A stretch of 64,000 nt of DNA, from assembly GCF_920984735.1 (NCBI RefSeq), contig NZ_CAKLBU010000004.1:62001-126000 (forward strand), read 5' to 3'. Of this stretch, positions 9,667 through 17,123 are shown one piece after another. The notes beneath the pieces are model-generated. The model saw only the letters and a list, made by a program, of their open reading frames with translations. It had not been told where the DNA came from and did not search any database. This DNA comes from Pedobacter sp. Leaf250. GTDB taxonomy: Bacteria > Bacteroidota > Bacteroidia > Sphingobacteriales > Sphingobacteriaceae. Made by a program: the position numbers and the translations under genes. The first letter of the stretch is position 1. Every line of letters starts with the position of its first letter.

Positions 9667-9712
9667 TAAAAGAATATAGAACAATAAAAAATAAAATTCA
9701 AAAACATATTAC

Positions 9713-9734
9713 ATATATTGTGTATATAATATAT
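9713..9734. promoter_or_regulatory. Possible operator of the toxin-antitoxin pair
   Basis: ATATATT (9713-9719) and AATATAT (9728-9734) form an inverted repeat with an 8-base spacer, 32 bases before the antitoxin ATG. Type II antitoxins usually bind such palindromes to repress their own promoter. The whole stretch is almost pure A/T, so the symmetry could be chance. Confidence 0.3.
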
Positions 9735-9766
9735 TTCATATATTTTTACGTTATTAAAATATTAAA

Positions 9767-10015
9767 ATGAAAAAGAACATTGATATTGACGACAGTCTTT
9801 TAACTAAATTAAAAATATTATCTGTTTTTGAAGAAGTAAGTGTTAAATCAGTCATGGAAAAGGCTGTTTCTTTTTACGTGGAATATAAAGAAAAAGAACG
9901 CTTGAAGACATTATCTGAAGAAGATAAAGAGGATTTGGGTTTACTATTACTTATGCAACAAGCAGATAGAAATGATGTAGTAAGTCGTGATGAATTAATG
10001 AAGGCTTTGGACTAA
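9767..10015 (+). CDS. Type II antitoxin
   Basis: An 82-residue acidic protein directly upstream of, and overlapping by one base (TAATG), a RelE/ParE-type toxin gene. The N-terminus MKKNIDIDDSLLTKLKIL looks like a ribbon-helix-helix DNA-binding start. The middle SVKSVMEKAVSFYVEYKEKE is an amphipathic helix, and the C-terminus (residues about 55-82) is short, acidic and suited to wrap a toxin. The order antitoxin-toxin with translational overlap is the normal arrangement. Exact antitoxin family not identified. Confidence 0.7.
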   Translation: MKKNIDIDDSLLTKLKILSVFEEVSVKSVMEKAVSFYVEYKEKERLKTLSEEDKEDLGLLLLMQQADRNDVVSRDELMKALD

Positions 10016-10281
10016 TGGAAATTATTATTTTACGAAGTTTTCTAAATGACATTAAGAAACTCACCGATAAAAAATTGAAAGATAAAATCAAAGACTTTGT
10101 TATAGAGATTGAAAATGCTGAAAGCTTAGAAGAGCTTGTAAACATAAAAAAAATGAAAGGTTTCTCTACAGCTTATCGTTGGAGAGTTGGGGATTATCGA
10201 TTGGGATTTTATAAAAATGATGACACTATTGAGTTAGCCCGATTTGTGAAAAGAAACGATATATACAAGATATTTCCTTGA
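10015..10281 (+). CDS. RelE/ParE-family toxin
   Basis: An 88-residue basic protein of the RelE/ParE superfamily, whose members either cleave mRNA on the ribosome or poison gyrase. The supporting pattern is an N-terminal strand-helix with KKLTDKKLKDKIKDF, then the characteristic beta-hairpin core MKGFSTAYRWRVGDYRLGFYKNDD, and a final strand IELARFVKRNDIYKIFP. Arg and Lys residues in the YRWRVGDYRLGF strand would contact RNA in a RelE-type enzyme. It starts on the last base of the antitoxin stop codon, so translation is coupled. Whether it is an mRNA interferase or ParE-like is not decided by the sequence. Confidence 0.78.
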   Translation: MEIIILRSFLNDIKKLTDKKLKDKIKDFVIEIENAESLEELVNIKKMKGFSTAYRWRVGDYRLGFYKNDDTIELARFVKRNDIYKIFP

Positions 10282-10311
10282 TCGTAATTAGATAATACAA
10301 AATCTCAAAAA

Positions 10312-10346
10312 TTTTAATTGGTCAACAGGCTGTTGACCAATTAAAA
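10312..10346. terminator. Bidirectional terminator-like perfect palindrome
   Basis: Seventeen bases (10312-10328, TTTTAATTGGTCAACAG) are followed by one G and then their exact reverse complement (10330-10346). It lies 30 bases after the toxin stop. The arms begin and end with T and A runs, so it could end transcription in both directions. The real loop would have to open a few central pairs. Confidence 0.65.
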
Positions 10347-10418
10347 AATAAGAGAACTCTACTATAAAAAATCACTACACTTTGGTGATCGTTTCTCCGA
10401 TTGCAATCAAAATTTTCC

Positions 10419-10437
10419 GTCTCACAAAACGAAGAAA
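10419..10437 (+). repeat. 19-bp direct repeat, right of toxin-antitoxin pair
   Basis: Exact second copy of the 19 bases at 9648-9666, 771 bases downstream. See the left copy. The rest of 10438-10657 shows no gene. Confidence 0.6.
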
Positions 10438-10657
10438 AAGTTTAATTCTTTCAATGGAAGATTTTGGCACTATCGTAGACCAATTTTATCACTTGATGAA
10501 CACATCTGGGAAGATACCAGTTGACTCAATTTAATTGCACAAATAATTATATACTGAAATCTTCCCAACTTGAGTGTGTAAGATTTTCAAAACATCATAA
10601 ATTTTACTTTTTTCTTAGATTTTAGACTTTCCCTAGCTTATCCAGAATTTCCTTCAT

Positions 10658-10763
10658 CTAGTTAACATTGCTGAAATTTTTCTCTGCTTTCCTATGATAA
10701 ATGATAGTTACAATCCAAAGAATCATGAATGGGATTAACAAAATAAAGAATCCGGCTTCTATT
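10658..10763 (-). pseudogene. C-terminal remnant of a small membrane protein
   Basis: On the minus strand a frame ends at 10658 and reads GFFILLIPFMILWIVTIIYH followed by RKAEKNFSNVN. That is a single membrane helix with a basic flank, as at the end of a small membrane protein. Going upstream it runs straight into the edge of the 171-bp repeat at 10764, where the residues stop making sense. The gene seems to have been cut by insertion or rearrangement at the repeat. Confidence 0.3.
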
Positions 10764-10934
10764 GGAGATTTCGGCGACCTTGACCAACTAATTCCGTGTC
10801 AGGTTGACCACTCTAACAAAAGGCACAACTTATGTCTAACATATTATTTATTAGTCTGTTGGAGTGGTCAGTCGAGACCGAAACACACTGACCCTAAATT
10901 CCGAAATAAGTTGATCAGTCTTAACGAAATCTCC
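10764..10934. repeat. 171-bp repeat with terminal inverted repeats, copy 2 (MITE-like)
   Basis: Second copy of the 5437-5606 block, about 96% identical and in the same orientation. The ends are perfect inverted repeats, TTGGAGATTTCG at 10762-10773 and CGAAATCTCCAA at 10925-10936. An inner inverted pair GACCACTC/GAGTGGTC makes the block fold into a long imperfect hairpin. It separates a membrane-protein remnant on its left from a recombinase remnant on its right. Confidence 0.8.
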
Positions 10935-10935
10935 A

Positions 10936-11634
10936 ACTAAACTACATGACGCAATCGAAACTTTGCTTAAAGGTTTAAGCTTCTCCGCACATCAGGTTCA
11001 GTTCATAAAGGAGACAGCGATAGCACTATCAATAGAACCACTAAAATTAAAGAAGGAACAGCATCAGAATAAGATTAAGAAACTCCATGAATTAAATGAA
11101 AAGATCTTCAAGCTCGAAGAGCGTCTGATGAATAATGAGATAGAAAGTTCCACTTATCAGACCTGGTTTCAAAAATTTAAAGAGGAAAAGGCAATGTTGG
11201 AATATTCATTAAAAGGAAATCAACTATCTAAAATCAGAAATGAAGATGAGCTTGTCGACCGAATTCTGCCAAATCTTACCAACCTTTACGAAATCTATCA
11301 AAAAGGTAACATAACGCAGAAGCATACACTCATGAGAGGTGTGTTCAAAGATAATCTGGTATGGGGTGACGATATGTTTAGAACCGCTTTTATCGATCCA
11401 ACGTTCAATGATAACATCCTGAAAGTCAAGCAAAAAGGGTTGCTTTTTAACGAGCAACCCTTTAAGGTTTTGGGCTTGAGCCCGGTTAGTACCCGGAGCC
11501 GGAGTCGAACCGGCACGGTTTCCCACAGGTGTTTGAGACCAGCGCGTCTACCAATTCCGCCATCCGGGCATGTGTTGGACGGGGTTGCAAATGTATGTAA
11601 CGCCTGGCTAAATCACAAAATTATTTTAAAATAA
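10936..11634 (+). pseudogene. C-terminal fragment of a serine site-specific recombinase
   Basis: The frame (first ATG... none; first alternative start near 10963) encodes the C-terminal part of a large serine recombinase. Residues resemble the segment after the zinc ribbon, with the long coiled coil KKEQHQNKIKKLHELNEKIF and LEERLMNNEIESSTYQTWFQ, then LPNLTNLYEIYQKGNITQKH, and the typical end FIDPTFNDNILKVKQKGLLF followed by NEQPF. The catalytic N-terminal resolvase domain with the active serine is absent: sequence resemblance stops at the right edge of the 171-bp repeat. From about 11489 the frame reads antisense through tRNA-Leu and stops only at 11634. That is expected if the recombinase's own attachment site is the tRNA 3' end. 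It is not likely to be functional. Confidence 0.75.
11490..11569 (-). tRNA. tRNA-Leu (CAA anticodon)
   Basis: Read on the minus strand: acceptor GCCCGGA pairs with TCCGGGT. The D arm is GCGGAATTGGTAGACGC, the anticodon loop is CTCAAAC with anticodon CAA, and an 11-base variable arm precedes the T arm GCCGG-TTCGACT-CCGGC; the discriminator base is A. The D-loop and anticodon fit leucine. The anticodon stem as written (CTGGT/ACCTG) has one T-T mismatch, and the variable arm is short for a leucine tRNA. CCA is not encoded. Its 3' end faces the recombinase fragment. Confidence 0.85.
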
Positions 11635-11646
11635 TTTATAACTAAT

Positions 11647-11955
11647 TTACCCTATGCCACTTGCGTTTTTAGGTCGTTCATCTTTTAGCTTTCTATCAAC
11701 AATAAATGGTGCAAATGGCAATAGCGAAGCCAAGAAAATCAGTACAGCTTTGCCAAATTTCCATTTCTGTTCCTGCCACGCCAATATTAGCGTTGCTGCA
11801 TAAAGCACAAACAATAGTCCGTGCGCCCATCCAGTATATTTAACCAACTCTTTATAATGGAAAATGTATTTTACAGGCATTGCAATAAATAGCAATAGTA
11901 AATACGAAATGCCTTCTGCAACAGCAACCTTGCGAAAAATGGATAGTGAACTCAT
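11647..11955 (-). CDS. DUF3817 membrane protein
   Basis: About 102 residues starting at ATG 11955 (MSSLSIFRKVAVAEG); an alternative start at 12000 adds a basic stretch without membrane character. Three membrane helices are visible: VAVAEGISYLLLLFIAMPVKY, GWAHGLLFVLYAATLILAWQ (about 40-60) and FGKAVLIFLASLLPFAPFIV (about 66-86). The GISYLLLLF...MPVKY and WAHGLLFVLY signatures are those of DUF3817, a family of small integral membrane proteins of unknown role. The C-terminus is short and charged. It is a single gene between tRNA-Leu and hscB, with a 292-base gap upstream in which I see no gene. Confidence 0.85.
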   Translation of the reverse strand: MSSLSIFRKVAVAEGISYLLLLFIAMPVKYIFHYKELVKYTGWAHGLLFVLYAATLILAWQEQKWKFGKAVLIFLASLLPFAPFIVDRKLKDERPKNASGIG

Positions 11956-12247
11956 ATATCTGATTTTTTTCGAAAGTAAAACAAAGCGGTTGACAATCAA
12001 AAACTAAAAAATGATTTGACAATTGGGTGTTGAGCAGAAAGTATGATTCTTTGAGACCCAGTTTACATAAGACCATTGGCTATTTACGAACAGTAGTAAC
12101 GAAATTATATGTGCTTGGAATCTCTTTACAAAGCTTAATCCCTCTTGATGCCCTATTGGGGTTCCATTGCATGCCTAAGGCAGGATGATTGCATTTTAAG
12201 GCATGTGTTGAATTGGATACCTTGAAGAATTTAGATCGTAAATCAAT

Positions 12248-12766
12248 CTAACTTTTCGGCAGACGCTCCCTAATTCGGGCAATGTATTTTTGGCGATAAA
12301 ACAGATCTTTGATTGAAGGGAATAATTCTGTAGAATCATTTGGATTTTGATCGAATTGATATAATAAAGCTTTCAATTCAGTTTCAAGTGTAGTTTCGAT
12401 GGTATTGACCTCATTTCTAACTTGAATTAATTTATCAGCATCGGGATCGAATTCAAGATCCATCAATGCTTCATTCACATCCATCATTTCCATCAAAAAA
12501 GATTGTGGCAGTTGATAACCTTCATCAGTTTCTATAATCCCTTTCAATTCTAACACATATTTTAAGCGCTTATTGGCATTGCTCAATGTTTGGTAAGCTT
12601 TATTATTTAGAGTAGAAAGATTTAAAACTTCCTCTTGTTTTGCAGCACTTTCATTGGCATAAAAATCGGGATGAAATTTTTTGCTGAGGGCATAAAACTT
12701 CGTTTTGATTGCGTTCTGATCGGGATTGAACTGAACTGGCAATTCATAAAATTCAAAATAATTCAT
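12248..12766 (-). CDS. hscB: Fe-S cluster co-chaperone HscB
   Basis: A 172-residue J-domain co-chaperone. HscB delivers the IscU/SufU-type scaffold to the Hsp70 HscA and stimulates its ATPase during Fe-S cluster transfer. The N-terminal J domain (about 1-75) contains the essential HPD motif in SKKFHPDFY (about residue 32). The C-terminal helical domain (about 85-172) has the family pattern LMEMMDVNEAL...YIARIRERL. Length is typical. No isc genes are adjacent. It starts 83 bases after the rseP stop, with an inverted repeat between, so it may be transcribed with rseP or separately. Confidence 0.88.
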   Translation of the reverse strand: MNYFEFYELPVQFNPDQNAIKTKFYALSKKFHPDFYANESAAKQEEVLNLSTLNNKAYQTLSNANKRLKYVLELKGIIETDEGYQLPQSFLMEMMDVNEALMDLEFDPDADKLIQVRNEVNTIETTLETELKALLYQFDQNPNDSTELFPSIKDLFYRQKYIARIRERLPKS

Positions 12767-12791
12767 AGAAGAAGATATTGGGAATAAGCAA

Positions 12792-12840
12792 AGGTTGAGG
12801 GTAAAGTTTAAAGAGTTATCTCCAAACTTAGCCTCAACCT
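12792..12840. repeat. Imperfect inverted repeat between rseP and hscB
   Basis: AGGTTGAGG plus TAAAGTTT (12792-12809) pairs with AAACTTA plus CCTCAACCT (12824-12840), with one unpaired base in the stem. It lies 10 bases after the rseP stop on the minus strand. There is no clear T-run after it, so I call it a hairpin rather than a proven terminator. Confidence 0.4.
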
Positions 12841-12849
12841 CCGCCTCTA

Positions 12850-14238
12850 TTACTTACCGAAAGATTTCAGAATATCATTACCAAAAGCAAACACCATTAA
12901 ACAAATCAAGATAACGAAACCTACAATTTGAGCTTTCTCTAATACTTTTTCGCTCACAGGCTTGCGTTGTACCATTTCGATTAATAAGAATACTACATGA
13001 CCACCATCTAAACCTGGAATTGGCAGTAAATTCATAAAAGCCAATGCCATGGAGATTAATCCGGTTAAAGTCCAGAATTTAATCCAATCGAACGTAGAGC
13101 CATAAACCTTTGCAATCCCTATCGGACTGCTGATATTACGAGCACTCAACTTTCCGGTGATCATTTTACCAATGCCCTTCGCATTATCCAGAAAGGTACT
13201 ATAAGCCATTGTTGCACCAACAGGTAACGACTCAGCGAATCCGAAATCCACATGTGCAGTTTCAGGCATTTTAAATCTGGGTCCAATTCCGATAGTTCCT
13301 TCTTTGCCTACTTTAACATCGAAATTAATTTCCTTTCCGTTACGAAGTGCCGCAATATTGATTTGCTTGTTTTTATTGCTAAAAACTTCATCTTTAAATT
13401 GATCGAAAAAGGTAACAGATTTTCCATTAACAGCTAAAATACTATCACCAGGTTTGATGCCCGCAGCATAAGCCGGATAAACAGGTTTTTCGTAAGGTCT
13501 TTTAAATAATTTATCAAAGAAAGACTGTTTATCGGCCTTTTCATTTGGCGCAAGAACGGTTTCCACTCTTGCCATCCGGTAACGTGGCGCAATAAAATTT
13601 TCTTTATCGTTTTTAGAAAGCTTATTTAAAATCGTATCAGGAACTGATATATACAGCGTTTGATTCCCTCTCAAAATTGTTAGCTGTGCACCATCAAATA
13701 AAACCTTGCTCGATATGGCATCCTCAAATTTAATTAACTTATTCCCGTTGATTGCTAATATACGATCGCCATTCTTCAGGCCAATTTCTTTACCATTTGT
13801 ACCTACAGAAATCCCATCAGTTAACTTTCCATTCACCGTATAGGTTTGACCATATTTGAAAGTAAGCATCCAAAAAATGATAATGCCTACAATAATATTC
13901 ACAATGATACCGCCAAGCATCACAATTAAGCGCTGCCAAGCTGGCTTAGAGCGAAACTCCCAGGGTTGAGCAGGTTGAGCCATTTGCTCGGTATCCATGC
14001 TCTCGTCAATCATTCCGGCAATTTTTACGTAACCACCAAGCGGTAACCAACCCACTCCATATTCAACATCTCCTTTTTTGAAGCTGAAGAGTTTAAAACC
14101 CCAGGCATCAAAAAACAAATAAAATTTTTCTACTTTGATTCCAAATGCCCTGGCTGCCAAGAAATGTCCTAATTCGTGTAATATTACCAATAAAGACAAT
14201 CCGAGCAACAGCTGCCCCGCCATAATCAATCCATTCAT
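12850..14238 (-). CDS. rseP: RseP site-2 intramembrane metalloprotease
   Basis: A 462-residue zinc protease that cuts transmembrane substrates such as anti-sigma factors within the membrane. The HExxH motif is HELGH at residues 21-25, in the first membrane helix. The second metal-ligand motif is NLLPIPGLDGGH near the C-terminus (about 405-417). Two PDZ domains lie between (about 120-330), including VNGKLTDGISVGTNGKEIGL and YAAGIKPGDSILAVNGKSV. Membrane spans are at about 1-20, 110-125, 385-405 and 435-455. The dxr gene lies 29 bases upstream in the same direction; dxr-rseP adjacency is common in bacteria and suggests cotranscription. Confidence 0.93.
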   Translation of the reverse strand: MNGLIMAGQLLLGLSLLVILHELGHFLAARAFGIKVEKFYLFFDAWGFKLFSFKKGDVEYGVGWLPLGGYVKIAGMIDESMDTEQMAQPAQPWEFRSKPAWQRLIVMLGGIIVNIIVGIIIFWMLTFKYGQTYTVNGKLTDGISVGTNGKEIGLKNGDRILAINGNKLIKFEDAISSKVLFDGAQLTILRGNQTLYISVPDTILNKLSKNDKENFIAPRYRMARVETVLAPNEKADKQSFFDKLFKRPYEKPVYPAYAAGIKPGDSILAVNGKSVTFFDQFKDEVFSNKNKQINIAALRNGKEINFDVKVGKEGTIGIGPRFKMPETAHVDFGFAESLPVGATMAYSTFLDNAKGIGKMITGKLSARNISSPIGIAKVYGSTFDWIKFWTLTGLISMALAFMNLLPIPGLDGGHVVFLLIEMVQRKPVSEKVLEKAQIVGFVILICLMVFAFGNDILKSFGK

Positions 14239-14267
14239 ACGCTATACTAATATTTTTCTGTTAGATG

Positions 14268-15455
14268 TTAAACTTTACTTTTTGTTACTAATTCGCCGGC
14301 TAAGATACGGCTATGTTTGTCAGTTTCTAAATAATCGGCCAATTGTGGTTTTTCTATGAACCCAATTTCTTCCATACATTGCTCAATCACCTCACTCATT
14401 CGCAGGAAACCAATTTTATCTTTTAAAAATGCTTCCACTACAATTTCATTCGCTGCATTTAAAATACAGGGCATGTTGCCTCCCTTTCTTAAGGATTTAA
14501 ATGCCAGATCTAAATTTTTAAAGGTTTCCGTATCTGCCTTCTGAAAACTGAAGTTTGGATAATCCAAGAAGTTAAAACGCTTAAAATTGTTTTTTAGCCT
14601 ATCGGGATAATTTAAAGCATATTGAATAGGCAATTTCATATCAGGAACGCCCATTTGTGCTTTCATCGATCCATCGGTGAACTGAACTATAGAGTGGATA
14701 ATCGATTGTGGATGAACAATTATATCAATCTGGTCAACAGCAAGATTAAAAAGCCATTTGGCTTCGATCACTTCCAATCCCTTGTTCATGAGTGATGCAG
14801 AATCGATGGTAATCTTTGCACCCATTACCCAGTTAGGATGTTTTAAAGCCTGTTCTTTTTTTACTGATGATAAGAAATTTTTGTCTTTTCCAAGAAATGG
14901 CCCTCCGGATGCAGTAAGATAGATTTTCTCGATTTCGTTCTGCTCCTCGCCCACCAAGCATTGAAATATTGCCGAATGCTCGGAATCTACCGGGAGGATT
15001 TTAACTTGATGTGTTTTAGCTAAGTTTGTGATGTATTCTCCGGCAACCACTAACGTTTCTTTATTGGCCAATGCAATATTTTTACCTGCTTTGATGGCAG
15101 CAATGGTGGGTTTTAACCCAACTGAACCCATCAAGGCGGTAAGTACAATATCGCTTTGTGGATAAGCAGCCACTTCTGATAGAGCAGCTTCTCCAGCCAA
15201 TACATTGATTTTAAGATCTGAAAGTGAATCTTTTACATATGAATATTGACTTTCATCACAGATCACTACAGTCTCTGGCTTAAATTCCCTCGCTTGTTGT
15301 ATTAGCAACTCTGAATTTTTTAATGCTGATAATACCGAAACTTTAAAAATAGATGGATTATCACGAATTACCTCGAGTGCCTGCGTACCGATACTTCCTG
15401 TAGAACCTAAAATGGTGATGAGCTTTACAGATTGTTTTATTTTTGTATTGTTCAA
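14268..15455 (-). CDS. dxr: 1-deoxy-D-xylulose 5-phosphate reductoisomerase
   Basis: A 395-residue enzyme of the non-mevalonate isoprenoid pathway, converting DXP to 2-C-methyl-D-erythritol 4-phosphate with NADPH. The NADPH motif ILGSTGSIGTQAL is at about 15-27. ANKETLVVAGE (about 133) and the metal/substrate motifs PVDSEHSAIFQCL (about 158) and TASGGPF (about 190) follow. The histidine/lysine loop NKGLEVIEAKWLF (about 225) and an intact C-terminus are also present. The frame starts with TTG at 15455; an ATG just upstream (15469) is out of frame across an A8 run, so either TTG is used or a base is missing. rseP follows 29 bases downstream. Confidence 0.95.
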   Translation of the reverse strand: MNNTKIKQSVKLITILGSTGSIGTQALEVIRDNPSIFKVSVLSALKNSELLIQQAREFKPETVVICDESQYSYVKDSLSDLKINVLAGEAALSEVAAYPQSDIVLTALMGSVGLKPTIAAIKAGKNIALANKETLVVAGEYITNLAKTHQVKILPVDSEHSAIFQCLVGEEQNEIEKIYLTASGGPFLGKDKNFLSSVKKEQALKHPNWVMGAKITIDSASLMNKGLEVIEAKWLFNLAVDQIDIIVHPQSIIHSIVQFTDGSMKAQMGVPDMKLPIQYALNYPDRLKNNFKRFNFLDYPNFSFQKADTETFKNLDLAFKSLRKGGNMPCILNAANEIVVEAFLKDKIGFLRMSEVIEQCMEEIGFIEKPQLADYLETDKHSRILAGELVTKSKV

Positions 15456-15577
15456 TTGTTTTTTTTCATTTGTTAATGGCTGTCACCTCATTAAGTTTTT
15501 GTCAATATTTGAAGTGGCTGCAAATCGTAACATCTATAATTGGTAAATTTAAATTACTTTATCACAATCATAAACAA

Positions 15578-17077
15578 TTAAACAATAAACCTTCCTAACC
15601 CATCAGCCAACTTCCTGTCGTTACTTAATCTTGGCACTTTATTCTGTCCACCCAATTTCCCTTCGCCTTTCATATAATTTACAAAAGCATCCTTCTGCAA
15701 AGTACGTATAATTAAGGGTTGTAGGATATTTCCATCAATCAGGTCAAAGTAGTAAATATTTTTCTTTTGCAAAGCCTGATCCACCTTTTTACTAAATGCA
15801 GCCATATCTTTTGGCGCCGATGAAAATTCTACAAACCACTCATGATAAGGCAATTCGCCTACATGCGGGTTTACTTGAGGCGCAACAGTAAACTCTGTTA
15901 TTTTAACATTTTCTTCATTAGCAACCATTAATAGAGCATGTTCTACTTCTTCGCCAATTACATGTTCGCCAAATGCCGATATAAAATGCTTTATACGCCC
16001 TGTTACTATAATTTTATAAGGATTTTTAGAGACAAATTTTACAGTATCGCCTATGCTATAACCCCATAAACCTGCATTGGTATTCATCACCAAAGCATAA
16101 TTGGTATTTAATTCTATTTCCACGAGTGATAATCGGGTTGCGTTTTCGTTGTGGTATTCATCGGCGGGAATAAATTCGTAAAATATACCAGCATCAGCCA
16201 ACAACAATAAGCCCTTATCTTTTTGCGAATCCTGATAAGCGATAAAACCCTCCGACGCAGGATAGGTTTCAATGGAATCGATTTTCTTACCAATACTTTG
16301 CTCTATTTTAGCACGGTATGGTTCAAAGTTTACTCCTCCATAAATAAATAAACTAAAGTTTTTGAAAATCTCAGAAATCTTTTTCCCTCCCGATTTCTCC
16401 GAAAGCTTATCGAAATACATTTGTACCCAAGGTGGAATACCAGAAATCAAGGTCATATCTTCGCTGATGGTTTCTTCAACGATGGCATCAACTTTCTGCT
16501 CCCAATCTTCAATTATATTGGTTTCATAAGATGGTAGACGGTTCTTTTGTAAATATGCCGGAACGTGATGTGCTACAATTCCAGACAAGCGGCCAACATT
16601 TACACCGTTTTTTAAATTTAACACTGGGCTTCCTTGTAAAAAGATCATCTTTCCGTTTACAAAATTGGCTTTCCCTGTTTCATGAATATAGGTGAGGATT
16701 GCATTTCGGGCAGCTTTGATATGCTCTGGCATTGATTCCTTGGAAAGTGGGATATATTTAACGCCAGAAGTAGTACCTGATGTTTTGGCAAAATAGAGTG
16801 GCTTGCCTTTCCAGAGTACATCGGCTTCTCCTGCTACTACCCGATCTACATAAGTTTTTAATCCTTCGTAATCACGAACAGGAACATTTTGTTTAAAGTC
16901 TAAATAGTTTTTGATAGATGAAAAGTGATGATCTTTTCCAAAAGCCGTTTGCTTAGCCTCGTGAATTAATTTTAATAAGGTTTTATTTTGTGCAGCTACG
17001 GCATTATTTTTCCACTTATTAATTTGCCAAACTGCAAATGCCGCAAAGGGCTTACTTAATGCTGCTTTTAATCCCAT
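15578..17077 (-). CDS. GH3 auxin-responsive-promoter-family acyl-acid-amido synthetase
   Basis: A 499-residue protein of the GH3 family. In plants these enzymes adenylate acyl acids such as auxin or jasmonate and join them to amino acids; the bacterial members have no settled role. ATP-binding adenylate motifs are present: FAKTSGTTSGVKYIPLS (about 103), PASEGFIAYQD (about 273) and NAGLWGYSIGDTVKF (about 333). The C-terminal lid has KHFISAFGEHVIGEEVE (about 367). Length fits bacterial members. It lies between dxr (122-base gap) and a membrane protein gene in the same direction. Substrate unknown. Confidence 0.88.
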   Translation of the reverse strand: MGLKAALSKPFAAFAVWQINKWKNNAVAAQNKTLLKLIHEAKQTAFGKDHHFSSIKNYLDFKQNVPVRDYEGLKTYVDRVVAGEADVLWKGKPLYFAKTSGTTSGVKYIPLSKESMPEHIKAARNAILTYIHETGKANFVNGKMIFLQGSPVLNLKNGVNVGRLSGIVAHHVPAYLQKNRLPSYETNIIEDWEQKVDAIVEETISEDMTLISGIPPWVQMYFDKLSEKSGGKKISEIFKNFSLFIYGGVNFEPYRAKIEQSIGKKIDSIETYPASEGFIAYQDSQKDKGLLLLADAGIFYEFIPADEYHNENATRLSLVEIELNTNYALVMNTNAGLWGYSIGDTVKFVSKNPYKIIVTGRIKHFISAFGEHVIGEEVEHALLMVANEENVKITEFTVAPQVNPHVGELPYHEWFVEFSSAPKDMAAFSKKVDQALQKKNIYYFDLIDGNILQPLIIRTLQKDAFVNYMKGEGKLGGQNKVPRLSNDRKLADGLGRFIV

Positions 17078-17123
17078 AACTAATGATTGATTTTTGGATG
17101 ATCAAATGTTAGAATGCTGTATG

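Noticed and set aside
10701..10940. 79-codon plus-strand frame across the repeat
   Set aside because: Most of it lies inside the 171-bp repeat and the rest is antisense to a membrane-like remnant; codons look random.
11490..11569. Pseudo-tRNA
   Set aside because: Acceptor, D, and T arms are intact and the anticodon is clear, so I keep it as a gene despite one stem mismatch.
12001..12247. Possible transposase remnant between DUF3817 and hscB
   Set aside because: A short minus-strand frame reads through but has no recognisable recombinase or transposase motif.
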